DNA of 63,272 bases from Clostridium sp. D33t1_170424_F3 (GTDB lineage: Bacteria; Bacillota; Clostridia; Oscillospirales; Acutalibacteraceae): contig NZ_JADPEG010000021.1 in assembly GCF_015667585.1 (NCBI RefSeq), forward strand, positions 1 to 63,272, read 5' to 3'. This document shows, piece after piece, positions 53,038-61,692 of this stretch. Numbering within the stretch: the first letter of the stretch is position 1; the number at the start of each line of letters is the position of its first letter. A model generated the notes under the pieces. That model was not told the origin of the DNA, searched no databases, and saw only the letters and a program-made list of their open reading frames with translations. Position numbers and translations under genes: made by a program.

Positions 53038-53431
53038 TTTTTAGCACGCTTAAAAAGGGGACAAACTGCAAAAAAGCAGCGAAAAGCGCGGCACACCGCT
53101 GTACGCCGCGCTTTTTTACTGTTTTCCACTGCTCTGTTTCAAATCCATATATTCCGGTCTACTCCGCCCGTCAAATAGAATCATCCAGGTGATCGGAAGC
53201 TCCAATCAGAAAAGAAATTCAGATTGGGAAATATGAAAGATAAATATTATAAGTATCTGCAAGCTCGTTCATCTCGCAATCAGAAATATATGGATCAAAC
53301 TTGATACACAAACGCAAATAGAATAAAATAATAGAAACCACTGGATCACATTCTTTCCTGTTTTACTGAAAAGCACATCTATCAAGATATTTTTTACAAA
53401 CAGAAGACAACGCATTTGAAAGGCGGTTCCC
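53038..53431. other. Gap upstream of ytfQ and the PEBP gene
   Basis: Apart from a terminator-like hairpin at 53082-53117 the stretch is AT-rich (53200-53400) with no convincing gene. A 23-codon open frame at 53232 (MKDKYYKYLQARSS) lacks support. Confidence 0.4.
53082..53117. terminator. Terminator-like hairpin between divergent genes
   Basis: AAAAGCGCGGC (53082-53092) pairs with GCCGCGCTTTT (53105-53115), flanked by A and T runs, so it could work on both strands. No gene ends here. Confidence 0.55.
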
Positions 53432-53911
53432 ATGCAGCAATTGACTTTGACAAGTCCCGCGTTCACAGAGGGCGGGTGGATTCCTCTGGACCACACCGCG
53501 CGGGGCAAAGATCTTTCCCCCGAATTGCGCCTGAGCGGGTTGGACGTGAAAGCCGTTTCCCTTGCCGTTACGATGGACGACGCTTCCTACCCGCTTTTTC
53601 CAAACTATAACCACTGGGTACTGTGGAACGTACCCGCGCAGGAGGTCATTCCAGCCGCTATCCCCGCGGGAGGCTCCATCCCTGTTCTGTCAGGCGCGAT
53701 TCAGGGCGTCGCTTACGGAAGAAACCGGTATAAAGGTCCGAAACCGCCGCTTAAAGCGGTTCACTCATACACCTTTACCGTTTATGTGCTGGACTGCACC
53801 GTTTCTCTTCCGCCGCACTGCAGACGAACGGATTTGCTGGCGGAAATCGAAGGGCATATCCTGCAAAGAGCGACGCTGACCGGAAAATTCCAGAACGGCC
53901 GGCGGAGATAA
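53432..53911 (+). CDS. YbhB/YbcL-family (PEBP/Raf kinase inhibitor-like) protein
   Basis: A 159-aa protein. The family core is visible: GKDLSPELRLSGL, VTMDDASYPLFPNYNHWVLW and GRNRYKGPKPP with the ligand-pocket Asp/His pattern. Bacterial members bind small anionic or phospholipid-like ligands; the role is unclear. The ATG follows an AAAGGCGG site. Single-gene unit. Confidence 0.9.
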   Translation: MQQLTLTSPAFTEGGWIPLDHTARGKDLSPELRLSGLDVKAVSLAVTMDDASYPLFPNYNHWVLWNVPAQEVIPAAIPAGGSIPVLSGAIQGVAYGRNRYKGPKPPLKAVHSYTFTVYVLDCTVSLPPHCRRTDLLAEIEGHILQRATLTGKFQNGRRR

Positions 53912-53947
53912 ATCCATTGATTCAAAAAATCGTTATACAGAAAAAAC

Positions 53948-53981
53948 AGGAGTATTCTCTCATGAAAGATAGAATACTCCT
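53948..53981. repeat. 11-bp inverted repeat before the GNAT gene
   Basis: AGGAGTATTCT (53948-53958) with its complement (53971-53981). The T-run is on the minus-strand side only. A TTGACA follows at once (53984), so it may be an operator or the end of the PEBP transcript. Confidence 0.45.
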
Positions 53982-54062
53982 ATTGACAATTTGTATCAAA
54001 CAGGGCATTGTTCTGATAATTGAAATTTATCTCAATGAAATACACAACAAGGAGGAAACCAT

Positions 54063-54572
54063 ATGCTGATCAGGCAAGAAACGGAAAAGGATTACGACGA
54101 GGTATACGACCTTATAAAGGAAGCCTTTGCAACGGCGGAACACAGGGATGGAACCGAACAGGATCTGGCCGCCGCCCTGAGAAAAAGCCCTGCTTTTATC
54201 AAAGAGCTGTCGCTGGTGGCAGAAGTGGACGGCAGGCTCGCCGGACAGATTCTCTTTACCGAAGCCAAAGTCGGAACGGAACCCGTGCTTGTTTTGGCGC
54301 CCCTTTCCGTACGTCCTGCTTTTCAGAAAAGCGGCGTTGGTACGGCATTGATCAACGAGGCGCATAAAATTGCCGCGGAAGCAGGGTATTCGTATTCTTT
54401 TGTTTTAGGAAGTGAATTCTACTATCCCCGCTTCGGTTATCTTCCCGCGGCGCAGTTCGGTGTGGAGGTCCCCGCCGGTATGCCTTCCGCCAATTTTATG
54501 GCAGTCAGGCTTTCGGAAGATGCAAAACCGTTAAGCGGTACGATTACCTACGCCAAAGAGTTTGGTATTTGA
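54063..54572 (+). CDS. GNAT-family N-acetyltransferase (YhbS-like)
   Basis: A 169-aa acetyltransferase. The acetyl-CoA loop is VRPAFQKSGVGTALINEAHK (R/Q-x-x-G-x-G type), and the C-terminus FVLGSEFYYPRFGYLPAAQF is the YhbS signature. The start has AAGGAGG. The substrate is unknown. It ends before a bidirectional terminator. Confidence 0.88.
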   Translation: MLIRQETEKDYDEVYDLIKEAFATAEHRDGTEQDLAAALRKSPAFIKELSLVAEVDGRLAGQILFTEAKVGTEPVLVLAPLSVRPAFQKSGVGTALINEAHKIAAEAGYSYSFVLGSEFYYPRFGYLPAAQFGVEVPAGMPSANFMAVRLSEDAKPLSGTITYAKEFGI

Positions 54573-54700
54573 CCGCTGTCAAATTTGCTCCAAAAATTTC
54601 CTATGGTACTCTATCATTACAAATGTTGCAAAGAAAGGTTTATACATGTTTGTGAGAATCTTCGGAGAAACATCTTATGCTTAAAAATAAACCATCTAAT

Positions 54701-54745
54701 AAAAACAGGTAGGATCGCTGCTCTACAACGGTCCTACCTGTTTTT
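54701..54745. terminator. Bidirectional terminator
   Basis: AAAAACAGGTAGGA (54701-54714) pairs with TCCTACCTGTTTTT (54732-54745). It serves the GNAT gene on the plus strand and the methyltransferase gene on the minus strand, whose stop overlaps it. Confidence 0.85.
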
Positions 54746-55475
54746 ATTTCTTCCGCGCAGAGACAATCAACATCATCGGGCGGCGCATTTCGTCCTTCAT
54801 GCCTTCGATATGGAACATATGCGCCGGCGGCTGCGGTTCCACAATCCGCTGAATCGCAAAGCCGTTGGTCAGCAGGCCGTCCAGATAGGTGGTCAGGGTC
54901 TTGTGGTACTTGGTCACCTTTTCGCCCAGGAACACCGCCTCGCGCTTTCCTTCATAAAAATAGTTGTCTACAGGGAAATGCAGGATCGCGCCGGTCTCAT
55001 CATAATACCAGTCCTGCGTCCCGTAGGCGGTGAAGACCGGGTGCTCCGCTGAGAAGACAAACGCGCCGCCCGGCGCAAGGCACGCGTTTACCTTTTTTGC
55101 GACCGCGTCAAATGACGGGACATAATGCAGCGCCAGCGAACTGACGACGATATCAAAGCTGTTTTCCGGATAGTCAATGTCTTCGATTGGCATGCACTGA
55201 TATTGTACCTGCGGGAATTGGGTCTTTTCCCGGGCAACGGCAAGCATCTTTTCTGACAGGTCGATGCCCGTGACGGAAGACGCGCCGTGCTCCGCCGCGT
55301 AGATGCAGTGCCAGCCGTAGCCGCAGCCGAGGTCCAGCACGCGCTTTCCGGCAAAGCCGGGCAGCAGCTTTTGCAGCGTCTCCCACTCGCCCGCGCCCTC
55401 CAGCCCCTGCTGGGAGCGGCTCATCTGGCTGTATTTTGTAAAGAATACCGGGTCGTCGTATTTATTTTCTTTCAT
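54744..55475 (-). CDS. Class I SAM-dependent methyltransferase
   Basis: A 243-aa methyltransferase. The SAM-binding motif I is VLDLGCGYGWHCIYA, then VTGIDLSEKML, and VVSSLALHYVPSF is motif III. The C-terminal part (AVFLGEKVTKYHKTLTTYLD, then IQRIVEPQPPAHM) is like small-molecule methyltransferases related to UbiE/Coq5. The start overlaps the LysR stop by 14 bp, so the two are co-transcribed. Substrate unknown. Confidence 0.88.
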   Translation of the reverse strand: MKENKYDDPVFFTKYSQMSRSQQGLEGAGEWETLQKLLPGFAGKRVLDLGCGYGWHCIYAAEHGASSVTGIDLSEKMLAVAREKTQFPQVQYQCMPIEDIDYPENSFDIVVSSLALHYVPSFDAVAKKVNACLAPGGAFVFSAEHPVFTAYGTQDWYYDETGAILHFPVDNYFYEGKREAVFLGEKVTKYHKTLTTYLDGLLTNGFAIQRIVEPQPPAHMFHIEGMKDEMRRPMMLIVSARKK

Positions 55476-56349
55476 ATGGGGTTCCCCCTTCTGTTTCCAC
55501 CAGATTCCAAAGCTGCTGCAGCGAACGGGTCTGATACTGGTTTCGATTCACCACGATCGTCAGGCTGTTCGTCAAGCACAGATCGGAAACGGTTATTTTT
55601 TGCAGGCTTCCCCGTTCGACTTCCGGGGCGACAAGGATTTCCGGCAGCACGGCGATTCCCAGCCCCGCCTTTGCCGCCTCGATCAGCGGCTGGGAATCCA
55701 CGCTGACCCACTGGGCAGACGTCTGATAGCCCGCCAGCGTGACGGCGGACTCGAACACCTCGCGGACCGCGCTTCCGCGCTCCCGCAGCAGCAGCGTCTC
55801 CTGCAAAAGCTGTTCCAGGGTGCGGACGGGGGCACAATACCCCGGCGCGGCCACCGCCCACAGCGCATAAGAGGCAAACTTTTTGGCGATAAATTGACCC
55901 TGTGCGATGCTCCCCTCAATGAATGCGGCGTCCACCTTCCGCTGTTTGAGCAGCTCCAGCGCCTCGGAGGCCCGGTTCACCTGCACATGAACAGGGACCT
56001 CCGGGCATTCCCGCCGGAACCGTTGCAGAATTGGGATCAGCCAAGCCTGCGCGATGGTGATGCAGGAGGCGATCCGGAGCGGGGCCTCCTGCTCCAGGCG
56101 CCGGATGCGGGATTCCATCCGCTCAAATTCCTCCAATATCGGGTTGACCTCCTGCAGCAGCCGTTCCCCGCTGGGCGTCAGCCGGACGCTCTTATGCAAC
56201 CGCTCAAAGAGCCTGGTTCCGGCCGCCTCTTCCAGTTCCCTGATTGCGTGGGAAACCGCCGACTGCGTCAGGAACAGCCGCTCCGCCGCCTTTGTAAAGT
56301 TCCGTTCCGCCGCGACCTCCCGAAAAATGACATAATACCGTATATGCAT
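55462..56349 (-). CDS. LysR-family transcriptional regulator
   Basis: A 295-aa protein starting at ATG 56349 (GAGGGG site). The winged helix is MHIRYYVIFREVAAERNFTK, then LFLTQSAVSHAIRELE, followed by a LysR effector domain. It is divergent from the two chromate-transporter genes (112-bp shared region), so those are likely targets, along with the methyltransferase behind it. Confidence 0.92.
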   Translation of the reverse strand: MHIRYYVIFREVAAERNFTKAAERLFLTQSAVSHAIRELEEAAGTRLFERLHKSVRLTPSGERLLQEVNPILEEFERMESRIRRLEQEAPLRIASCITIAQAWLIPILQRFRRECPEVPVHVQVNRASEALELLKQRKVDAAFIEGSIAQGQFIAKKFASYALWAVAAPGYCAPVRTLEQLLQETLLLRERGSAVREVFESAVTLAGYQTSAQWVSVDSQPLIEAAKAGLGIAVLPEILVAPEVERGSLQKITVSDLCLTNSLTIVVNRNQYQTRSLQQLWNLVETEGGTPYERK

Positions 56350-56460
56350 ACTGCCCCTCTTATCATGAATTCTGTTCATGCCTGTCATCCTATTTTAGCA
56401 TTTCACAAATGGCAAAGCAATCGGTATAATGGATTTACATCATATGGAAAGGAAGATTGT

Positions 56461-57036
56461 ATGAAAAAACCCCGGCTTTACCTGTGGCTTTGCGGTGTGA
56501 ACCTGCTGATCAGCGCCTTTACCTTCGGCGGCGGATACGTCGTCGTCCCGATGATCAAAAAATATTATGTGACGCAAAAACACCTGTTCACCGAACCCGA
56601 GCTGATGGAAATGGCGGCAATCGCGCAATCGTCCCCCGGCGCGATTGCAATCAACCTGAGTATTCTGGCGGGAAAACGGGCCGCGGGCACGATGGGCGTG
56701 CTGATCAGCGGCGTCTGCTCGCTGATCCCGCCGATCATCATCCTGAGCTTTGTATCCCAGTGGTACGCGGCGTTTTCCGCCAACCCGTACCTGGCGGCGG
56801 TTTTAAAGGGCATGCAGGCCTGCGTCGCCGCGATGATGGCAGACCTGATTCTGAATATGTACCAGGCGATCTTAAAGGAGAAGTCCGCGTTGCTGTGCTT
56901 TCTCGCGCCCGCCGCTTTTATCGCCTGCTTTTTCCTCAATGTCAACGTGATCCTGATCCTGCTTGTCAGCAGCCTGCTGTGTCTGCTGACGCTGTTCTGG
57001 AAGCTGCGCTTCGGGAAGGAGGGGCCCGCCGCGTGA
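56461..57036 (+). CDS. Chromate transporter family protein, first half (ChrA-like)
   Basis: A 191-aa membrane protein, one of a short-chain CHR pair. Signatures are NLLISAFTFGGGYVVVPMI and AAIAQSSPGAIAINLSILAG (the P-G-P-like loop). About five or six helices. The ATG follows GGAAAGG. Two half-size CHR proteins act together as one anion transporter; chromate is the usual named substrate, but sulfate-like anions are possible. Divergent from a LysR gene. Confidence 0.88.
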   Translation: MKKPRLYLWLCGVNLLISAFTFGGGYVVVPMIKKYYVTQKHLFTEPELMEMAAIAQSSPGAIAINLSILAGKRAAGTMGVLISGVCSLIPPIIILSFVSQWYAAFSANPYLAAVLKGMQACVAAMMADLILNMYQAILKEKSALLCFLAPAAFIACFFLNVNVILILLVSSLLCLLTLFWKLRFGKEGPAA

Positions 57037-57596
57037 TTATCCAACTCATCTTTACCTTTCTGAAAATCGGCATGTTCAGCATTGGCGGAGGCTACGCGAT
57101 TATCCCCCTGATTCAGGAGCAGGTCGTTACCCAGCAGGGCTGGATCGGCGAAAAGGTCTTCACGGACATCATCACGATTTCCCAGATGACGCCCGGCCCG
57201 CTGGCCGTCAACACCTCCACGTTTGTCGGCATTCAGATTGCGGGCATTCCGGGGGCGATCGCGGCCACGTGCAGCTGCGTGATCTCCGGCGTGTTGATTT
57301 CCATCCTGCTTTATGAGTTTTTTAAAAAATACAAAAGCTCACAGTATATCTTCCGCATTCTGAACGGGCTGAAGGCTTCCTCGCTGGGACTGATCATGGC
57401 GGCGGGCCTGACCATCCTGCTGCTGACCTTCTTCGGCGCCTCCGACTACCACGACGTCAACCTTTGGAATGTGGACCTGGTCGCCGTTGCGCTGTTCTGC
57501 GCATCGCTGTTCTGCATGCGGAAATGGAAGACCGGGCCGGTCTGCACGATGCTCGTCTGTGGGGTGGTCGGCCTGTTCGCCTATTCCATTTTTTAA
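57033..57596 (+). CDS. Chromate transporter family protein, second half (ChrA-like)
   Basis: A 187-aa partner of the preceding gene. The GTG at 57033 overlaps its stop (GTGA), with AAGGAGGGG upstream, so the two are translated together. Motifs: FTFLKIGMFSIGGGYAIIPLI and ISQMTPGPLAVNTSTFVG. Ends at a strong bidirectional terminator. Confidence 0.88.
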   Translation: MIIQLIFTFLKIGMFSIGGGYAIIPLIQEQVVTQQGWIGEKVFTDIITISQMTPGPLAVNTSTFVGIQIAGIPGAIAATCSCVISGVLISILLYEFFKKYKSSQYIFRILNGLKASSLGLIMAAGLTILLLTFFGASDYHDVNLWNVDLVAVALFCASLFCMRKWKTGPVCTMLVCGVVGLFAYSIF

Positions 57597-57602
57597 GCAA
57601 AA

Positions 57603-57633
57603 CAGGGAGCCGGGCAAATCGCCCGGCTCCCTG
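57603..57633. terminator. Bidirectional terminator between the ChrA pair and merR
   Basis: The 13-bp perfect arms CAGGGAGCCGGGC (57603-57615) and its complement (57621-57633) are flanked by A-rich and T-rich tracts. Confidence 0.8.
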
Positions 57634-57638
57634 CCTGT

Positions 57639-58364
57639 TTATCGATCTTCCGCTGTTTCCACGCACCAGTCCTTTTTGCCACAGTGCGTGCAGGTCAGCT
57701 TCCTGGTCTTCGGCGTGTGACCGGCCAAAAGGAATTCCCGGAATATGGGCCGAAACGCCGCGCCGCACGCGGGGCAGAGATAGACGGTACTGCGGTAATA
57801 CATCCGCGTCAGAAGCGTACAGATCACAACTGCAATGGGAAGAACCACCGCAAACGGAATCCAGTTTCCATAAAAGCCCCAAAGCATCAATGTAATTACC
57901 TCTGCAATGGTGCACAGGCTTCCCCAAAGCACCAGGGTCAAATGGACACGGCGCAGTTTTCTCTTTCTGTTTTCCATCATAATGTGTTCTATGCCGCTCT
58001 GTAAATTTTCCGGGATAGCCTGCGTCTTTTCGAGACATGCCCGCGCGGCGGCGATGGTTTTCTTTTGCTCCGCTTTCTCCGCGAGCTCTGCGTCAAGCTG
58101 TTTTTCCTGTTCATCCAGCAGGAGCAGCAGGACCTTCTCCGGATGCTCGCTTTGCAGAATCCCCTTGATCGATTCCAGCGAAAGCCCCAGCGATTTCAGC
58201 AGGCAGATCAGTTTCATCTGTTTCAAATCCGCGTCCGTGTATAAACGCCGCCCGCCATCCGTCAGCTCCGACGGATGCAGCAGCCCCTTTGTATCGTAGA
58301 ACTGCACGGTCCGCACGGAAACGCCGCACTGTTTTGCCAGCTCCCCGGTCGTATATTTCGACAT
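57639..58364 (-). CDS. MerR-family regulator with membrane helices and C-terminal zinc ribbon
   Basis: A 241-aa protein starting at ATG 58364 (AAGGAGG). The MerR winged helix is KYTTGELAKQCGVSVRTVQF, with a coiled-coil dimer helix to about residue 115. Two hydrophobic helices (about 140-190: LVLWGSLCTIAEVITLMLWG, IPFAVVLPIAVVICTLL) and a C-terminal four-cysteine cluster (CPACGAAF, CTHCGKKDWC) follow. MerR regulators normally end in a soluble effector domain, so membrane anchoring with a zinc ribbon suggests sensing at the membrane. No adjacent target is clear. Confidence 0.85.
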   Translation of the reverse strand: MSKYTTGELAKQCGVSVRTVQFYDTKGLLHPSELTDGGRRLYTDADLKQMKLICLLKSLGLSLESIKGILQSEHPEKVLLLLLDEQEKQLDAELAEKAEQKKTIAAARACLEKTQAIPENLQSGIEHIMMENRKRKLRRVHLTLVLWGSLCTIAEVITLMLWGFYGNWIPFAVVLPIAVVICTLLTRMYYRSTVYLCPACGAAFRPIFREFLLAGHTPKTRKLTCTHCGKKDWCVETAEDR

Positions 58365-58484
58365 AGAATTCACCTCCTTGCCCTTACCATACCGCATGAC
58401 GCCGCGTCACAAGCAAGAGGTGACGCAGGGGGATTTTTATATTTTGCCCGTTTTCTGTCCAAATCCTCTGCAAAACCGGTTTGT

Positions 58485-58937
58485 TTACTCGTTTGGGTCG
58501 GATGACCAATCCGAAAGCCGGCCCGCCGGCCCAAACGCTTCCCGCCGGTCGCGCAGCAAAACGATCTGCTCATCCGGATAATACGCGACGTCGCCTTTCT
58601 CCACGGTGCCGACGTCCAGAATCTCCAGCGGTTCCGGCCCGGGATTGTAAAACTGGTGGGCACATGCGCCGCAGGGCTTCGCCACAAAATCTCCCGGACG
58701 TACCTCGCGGATTTCCCCGTCCATGCGGAGCGTCCCCGTCCCAGAGAGGATCAGGAAGAATTCCTCCTGCAGGCTGTGCGAATGGTATTTCGCACTGTAG
58801 GTCCCCGCGGGCAGGCGGTCGATGTTGACATAGAGCTTCTCGCTCCCGGCGGCTTTTCCCAGATAAGCGGTCGCCACGCCGCCCGCCCAGACCGTAACCG
58901 CCTCCGGGGGCATCTGATCCTTATGGAATAGATTCAC
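58485..58937 (-). CDS. Cupin-domain protein
   Basis: A 150-aa cupin. The metal-site motif 1 (YHSHSLQEEFFLILSGTGTL) and motif 2 (PCGACAHQFYNPG) are complete. The GTG start at 58937 overlaps the stop of the XRE gene by 4 bp, with AAAGGAGG 7 bp upstream. Likely binds a small molecule; no enzyme reaction can be named. Confidence 0.85.
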   Translation of the reverse strand: MNLFHKDQMPPEAVTVWAGGVATAYLGKAAGSEKLYVNIDRLPAGTYSAKYHSHSLQEEFFLILSGTGTLRMDGEIREVRPGDFVAKPCGACAHQFYNPGPEPLEILDVGTVEKGDVAYYPDEQIVLLRDRREAFGPAGRLSDWSSDPNE

Positions 58938-59767
58938 GCTGGTTCCTCCTTTGTCTTTCGCTTTCCAATACTGAATAGCACGGCGGCCACTAAAAGGCCG
59001 ACCAGAACCGACAGAAGATTCTGCACCCATTCCATCGGCGTGCCCAGCGCCCGCGCGACCACCAGGTCCAGGCCGAAATCCAGCGCCGGCATCAACAGCA
59101 TGGCGATGCTGGCGCAGCTCCAGCGGTTCCATTTTGTATAGCAGAACAGCCAGCAAAGCGCCCACAGGTACGCCAGCCCCAGCACCGACGCCGGAACGCC
59201 CATCGGCAGCAGCCAGCCGGTTACCGGGCTGTTCACCTCTATGATCCATAAAAACGGTACAATCCACACCGTCAGGGAAAGCATCGCCTTCGCCACCCGG
59301 TTCTTTTTACACCAGACCAGCGGCGCGAGCACCAGCCAGACGAACGCAATGGAACTGATGGGAAAAACCGACCAGGTAAGGTTCGCGTTCAGCGCATAGT
59401 CGCAGATGCCGCATACGAGCATCGCCAGCAGGAACACCGAGGTCATGACGGTCATCACCAGTTCCGCTGTGATGCGTTTTTTCTTTTTTACGACCTGATC
59501 CGCATATTCCAGCGCGTTTTGCACCACCCGCTCCGTCTCCGGCGCGGGCTGTTCCTCCGGTTCGCCGCTGAGCAGCTCGTTCATGCTGACGCCCAGTTCC
59601 TTTGCCAGCACCGGAATCGTTTTAATATCGGGGTACCCCTGACCCCGCTCCCATTTTGATACCGCTTTGTCCGTCACATGCAGGCGGTCCGCCAACTGCT
59701 TCTGCGTCATGCCAAGTTTTTTTCTCCGCTGCATGATCCGCAGCCCAATCTGATTTTCTTCGTTCAT
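58934..59767 (-). CDS. XRE-family regulator with membrane domain
   Basis: A 277-aa protein starting at ATG 59767 (AGGAAAGG 9 bp upstream). Residues 1-65 are an XRE helix-turn-helix (KKLGMTQKQLADRLHVTDKA, then KWERGQGYPDIKTIPVLAKE). The rest holds about six membrane helices. This layout, a DNA-binding head on a membrane body, is common in Clostridia. Operon with the cupin gene. Confidence 0.88.
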   Translation of the reverse strand: MNEENQIGLRIMQRRKKLGMTQKQLADRLHVTDKAVSKWERGQGYPDIKTIPVLAKELGVSMNELLSGEPEEQPAPETERVVQNALEYADQVVKKKKRITAELVMTVMTSVFLLAMLVCGICDYALNANLTWSVFPISSIAFVWLVLAPLVWCKKNRVAKAMLSLTVWIVPFLWIIEVNSPVTGWLLPMGVPASVLGLAYLWALCWLFCYTKWNRWSCASIAMLLMPALDFGLDLVVARALGTPMEWVQNLLSVLVGLLVAAVLFSIGKRKTKEEPA

Positions 59768-60219
59768 GGTATTCATCCTTTCCTGCATGCCCGCTCTGCG
59801 GCGGTCTGCTCTACCAGTGTACCAGCCGCCCGCGCAGAAAACAACCGACAATGCATGGAAAACAGCCGGGTAAACGAATCGTAGAGTCGTTTACCCGCTG
59901 TCCGCCAGGGAAATACGCGCCGCCCGCGCAGGAATCCGGGCACGGCGGGCCTCCGGCTGCTTTTGCGGCCATATGCAAAGGCGGTTTTGTTCCACTTTTC
60001 AATGGGCTGTATTGTAACAGGCCCTTTCCATTTTACAAAAGCATGCCCGCAATATCCTGCCATTTCCGGATATTGCGGGCATATTTCTATCATTTCATCG
60101 CCGGATTCGCCTGTCCGGCACAGGATGCGGAATCCCCAACAGTCTTTGGGCGCGTCTCCAGGTATGGTAAATGCCTGCCAGCCTGACCCGCATGGTTTCG
60201 CCGCTCCTCCCAGACCGTT
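59768..60219. other. Gap with two hairpins, no gene
   Basis: Holds a perfect 11-bp inverted repeat CGGGTAAACGA (59867-59877, complement 59887-59897), about 100 bp upstream of the XRE gene and a possible operator. It also holds a 15-bp perfect stem (60043-60057 with 60068-60082). No open frame with a ribosome site was found. Confidence 0.5.
60043..60082. terminator. Terminator-like 15-bp hairpin
   Basis: ATGCCCGCAATATCC and its exact complement with a 10-nt loop; the T-run after it is weak (ATATTTC). Confidence 0.5.
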
Positions 60220-61134
60220 TTACTCCAGTAAACCGGCCAGCAGCTTGTTAAACCGGTCGCTTTCGCTCCACTGCGGGAAATGGCAGGATTTTTCAAACCA
60301 GAAGAATTGCTTCTCCGTTTCGATCGTGTCAAAGTACTCCTTTGCCAGCGCTGACGAAACATGGCTGTCATACCGCCCCTCCACCAATAAAATGGGCGAC
60401 TGGTACCGCGTCACGCCCTCAAAGTCGACCTGCATCAGCTCCTGCCACAACGCTTTTATGGATCGCAGGCTCCCTTTCTGCCGCCGGTAGAGGTCAAAAA
60501 GCGTATAGTGTTTTGAGAACAGGAACGGACTGACCAGATCGCGGTAATTCGTCCTGTTATAAAGGGACCCCCGATGCTTTACCACCTGTTTGGTGACAAA
60601 AAGCAAATCGTCCAGCCAGCTGTCCGCCGTATAGGAGCAGTCGATTCCCTTCAGCCGTTCCAGCGCCTTTTGATCCGCGTGGGCGAGCGCAAATTCATAA
60701 GCCACCCGGCAGGATTTCTTCATATTGACCACCTGCCCGCAGCCGATATACGTATGGACCAGCTCCGGGTGGGACTGGGTAAACTTCAGCCCCAACACGC
60801 TTCCCCAGGAATGTCCCACCAGATACAGGGACTCCTTTTCAAAGCGCGCCAGCAGTATTTCCACCAGGGATTGAAGATCTTCCAGAAACGTGTCCAGCGT
60901 CAGCGCGCCGCCGTCAAACGCATCGTACGACTTCCCCGCGCCGCGCTGTTCCCAGACCACAACGGTGAAGCATGATTCCAGCGCTTTGTTATACCGCAAA
61001 ACCAGCGGCAGCGCGGCGTCCCCCGGCCCTCCGTGGAGATAAAGAAGCAGGGGCGCGTCTTTCTTCTCGGCGCGTATGGACACATACTGCGGCGCGCCGT
61101 TGACCGGAATTTTCTTCTGTTCATCTATAAACAT
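60220..61134 (-). CDS. Alpha/beta hydrolase (proline iminopeptidase-like)
   Basis: A 304-aa hydrolase. The oxyanion motif is HGGPGDAALPL, the nucleophile elbow is VGHSWGSVLG (Ser), the acid is in VEGRYDSHVS, and the catalytic His is in KSCHFPQWSE. HGGPG is typical of proline iminopeptidases and related amino-acid hydrolases. Its start overlaps the end of the GNAT gene by 10 bp. Confidence 0.88.
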   Translation of the reverse strand: MFIDEQKKIPVNGAPQYVSIRAEKKDAPLLLYLHGGPGDAALPLVLRYNKALESCFTVVVWEQRGAGKSYDAFDGGALTLDTFLEDLQSLVEILLARFEKESLYLVGHSWGSVLGLKFTQSHPELVHTYIGCGQVVNMKKSCRVAYEFALAHADQKALERLKGIDCSYTADSWLDDLLFVTKQVVKHRGSLYNRTNYRDLVSPFLFSKHYTLFDLYRRQKGSLRSIKALWQELMQVDFEGVTRYQSPILLVEGRYDSHVSSALAKEYFDTIETEKQFFWFEKSCHFPQWSESDRFNKLLAGLLE

Positions 61135-61655
61135 GATTTCTCCTGTATATCGTCTCTTTTTCTGTCAAGCGCGGGGCACGGTTCCAAATGATGGACCATG
61201 ATGTATTCTTCCTTATTTTCCGCCGCAATCTGAAACCCCACCGCCAGATACATTCGCAGCGCGTAATTGTCTTTTTGCACCGCTAAAGAAGCCTGCGCAT
61301 ACCCGGCGTCTTTCAGATGCAACAGCATCCGGCGCATTAAATCGGTCCCGATGCCACGCCCGCGGTACTCCGGAACAAGGGAAACCGCAAACTCCGGCGT
61401 TTGACTGTCCACGCTGCCGTACCCGGGGATGATCCGCACCCAGACCGCGCCGACGACGGTTTGATTCACCTCGGCGCACAAGCAGTAATCACCGGTCTGC
61501 TTCCCAAAATTCCGGATATACTGCTGTAACGCGGGGCCGTTGATGATTTCTCTGGGAAGCCTGTTTGCCGCATCCCTTTGAAAAATCGCTTCATATAGAA
61601 AGTCTTCCAGCAGAGGGTACTCCGCCGGCCTCATTTCCCATATGGTATATTCCAT
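61125..61655 (-). CDS. GNAT-family N-acetyltransferase
   Basis: A 176-aa acetyltransferase. The acetyl-CoA loop is VSLVPEYRGRGIGTDLMRRM (R-G-x-G-x type), then ASLAVQKDNYALRMYLAVGF. ATG 61655 has AAAGG 8 bp upstream. Co-transcribed with the hydrolase downstream. Confidence 0.88.
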   Translation of the reverse strand: MEYTIWEMRPAEYPLLEDFLYEAIFQRDAANRLPREIINGPALQQYIRNFGKQTGDYCLCAEVNQTVVGAVWVRIIPGYGSVDSQTPEFAVSLVPEYRGRGIGTDLMRRMLLHLKDAGYAQASLAVQKDNYALRMYLAVGFQIAAENKEEYIMVHHLEPCPALDRKRDDIQEKSCL

Positions 61656-61692
61656 ACACACCGCCTTTCAAACTTTTTCAGCAGGCAAACCA

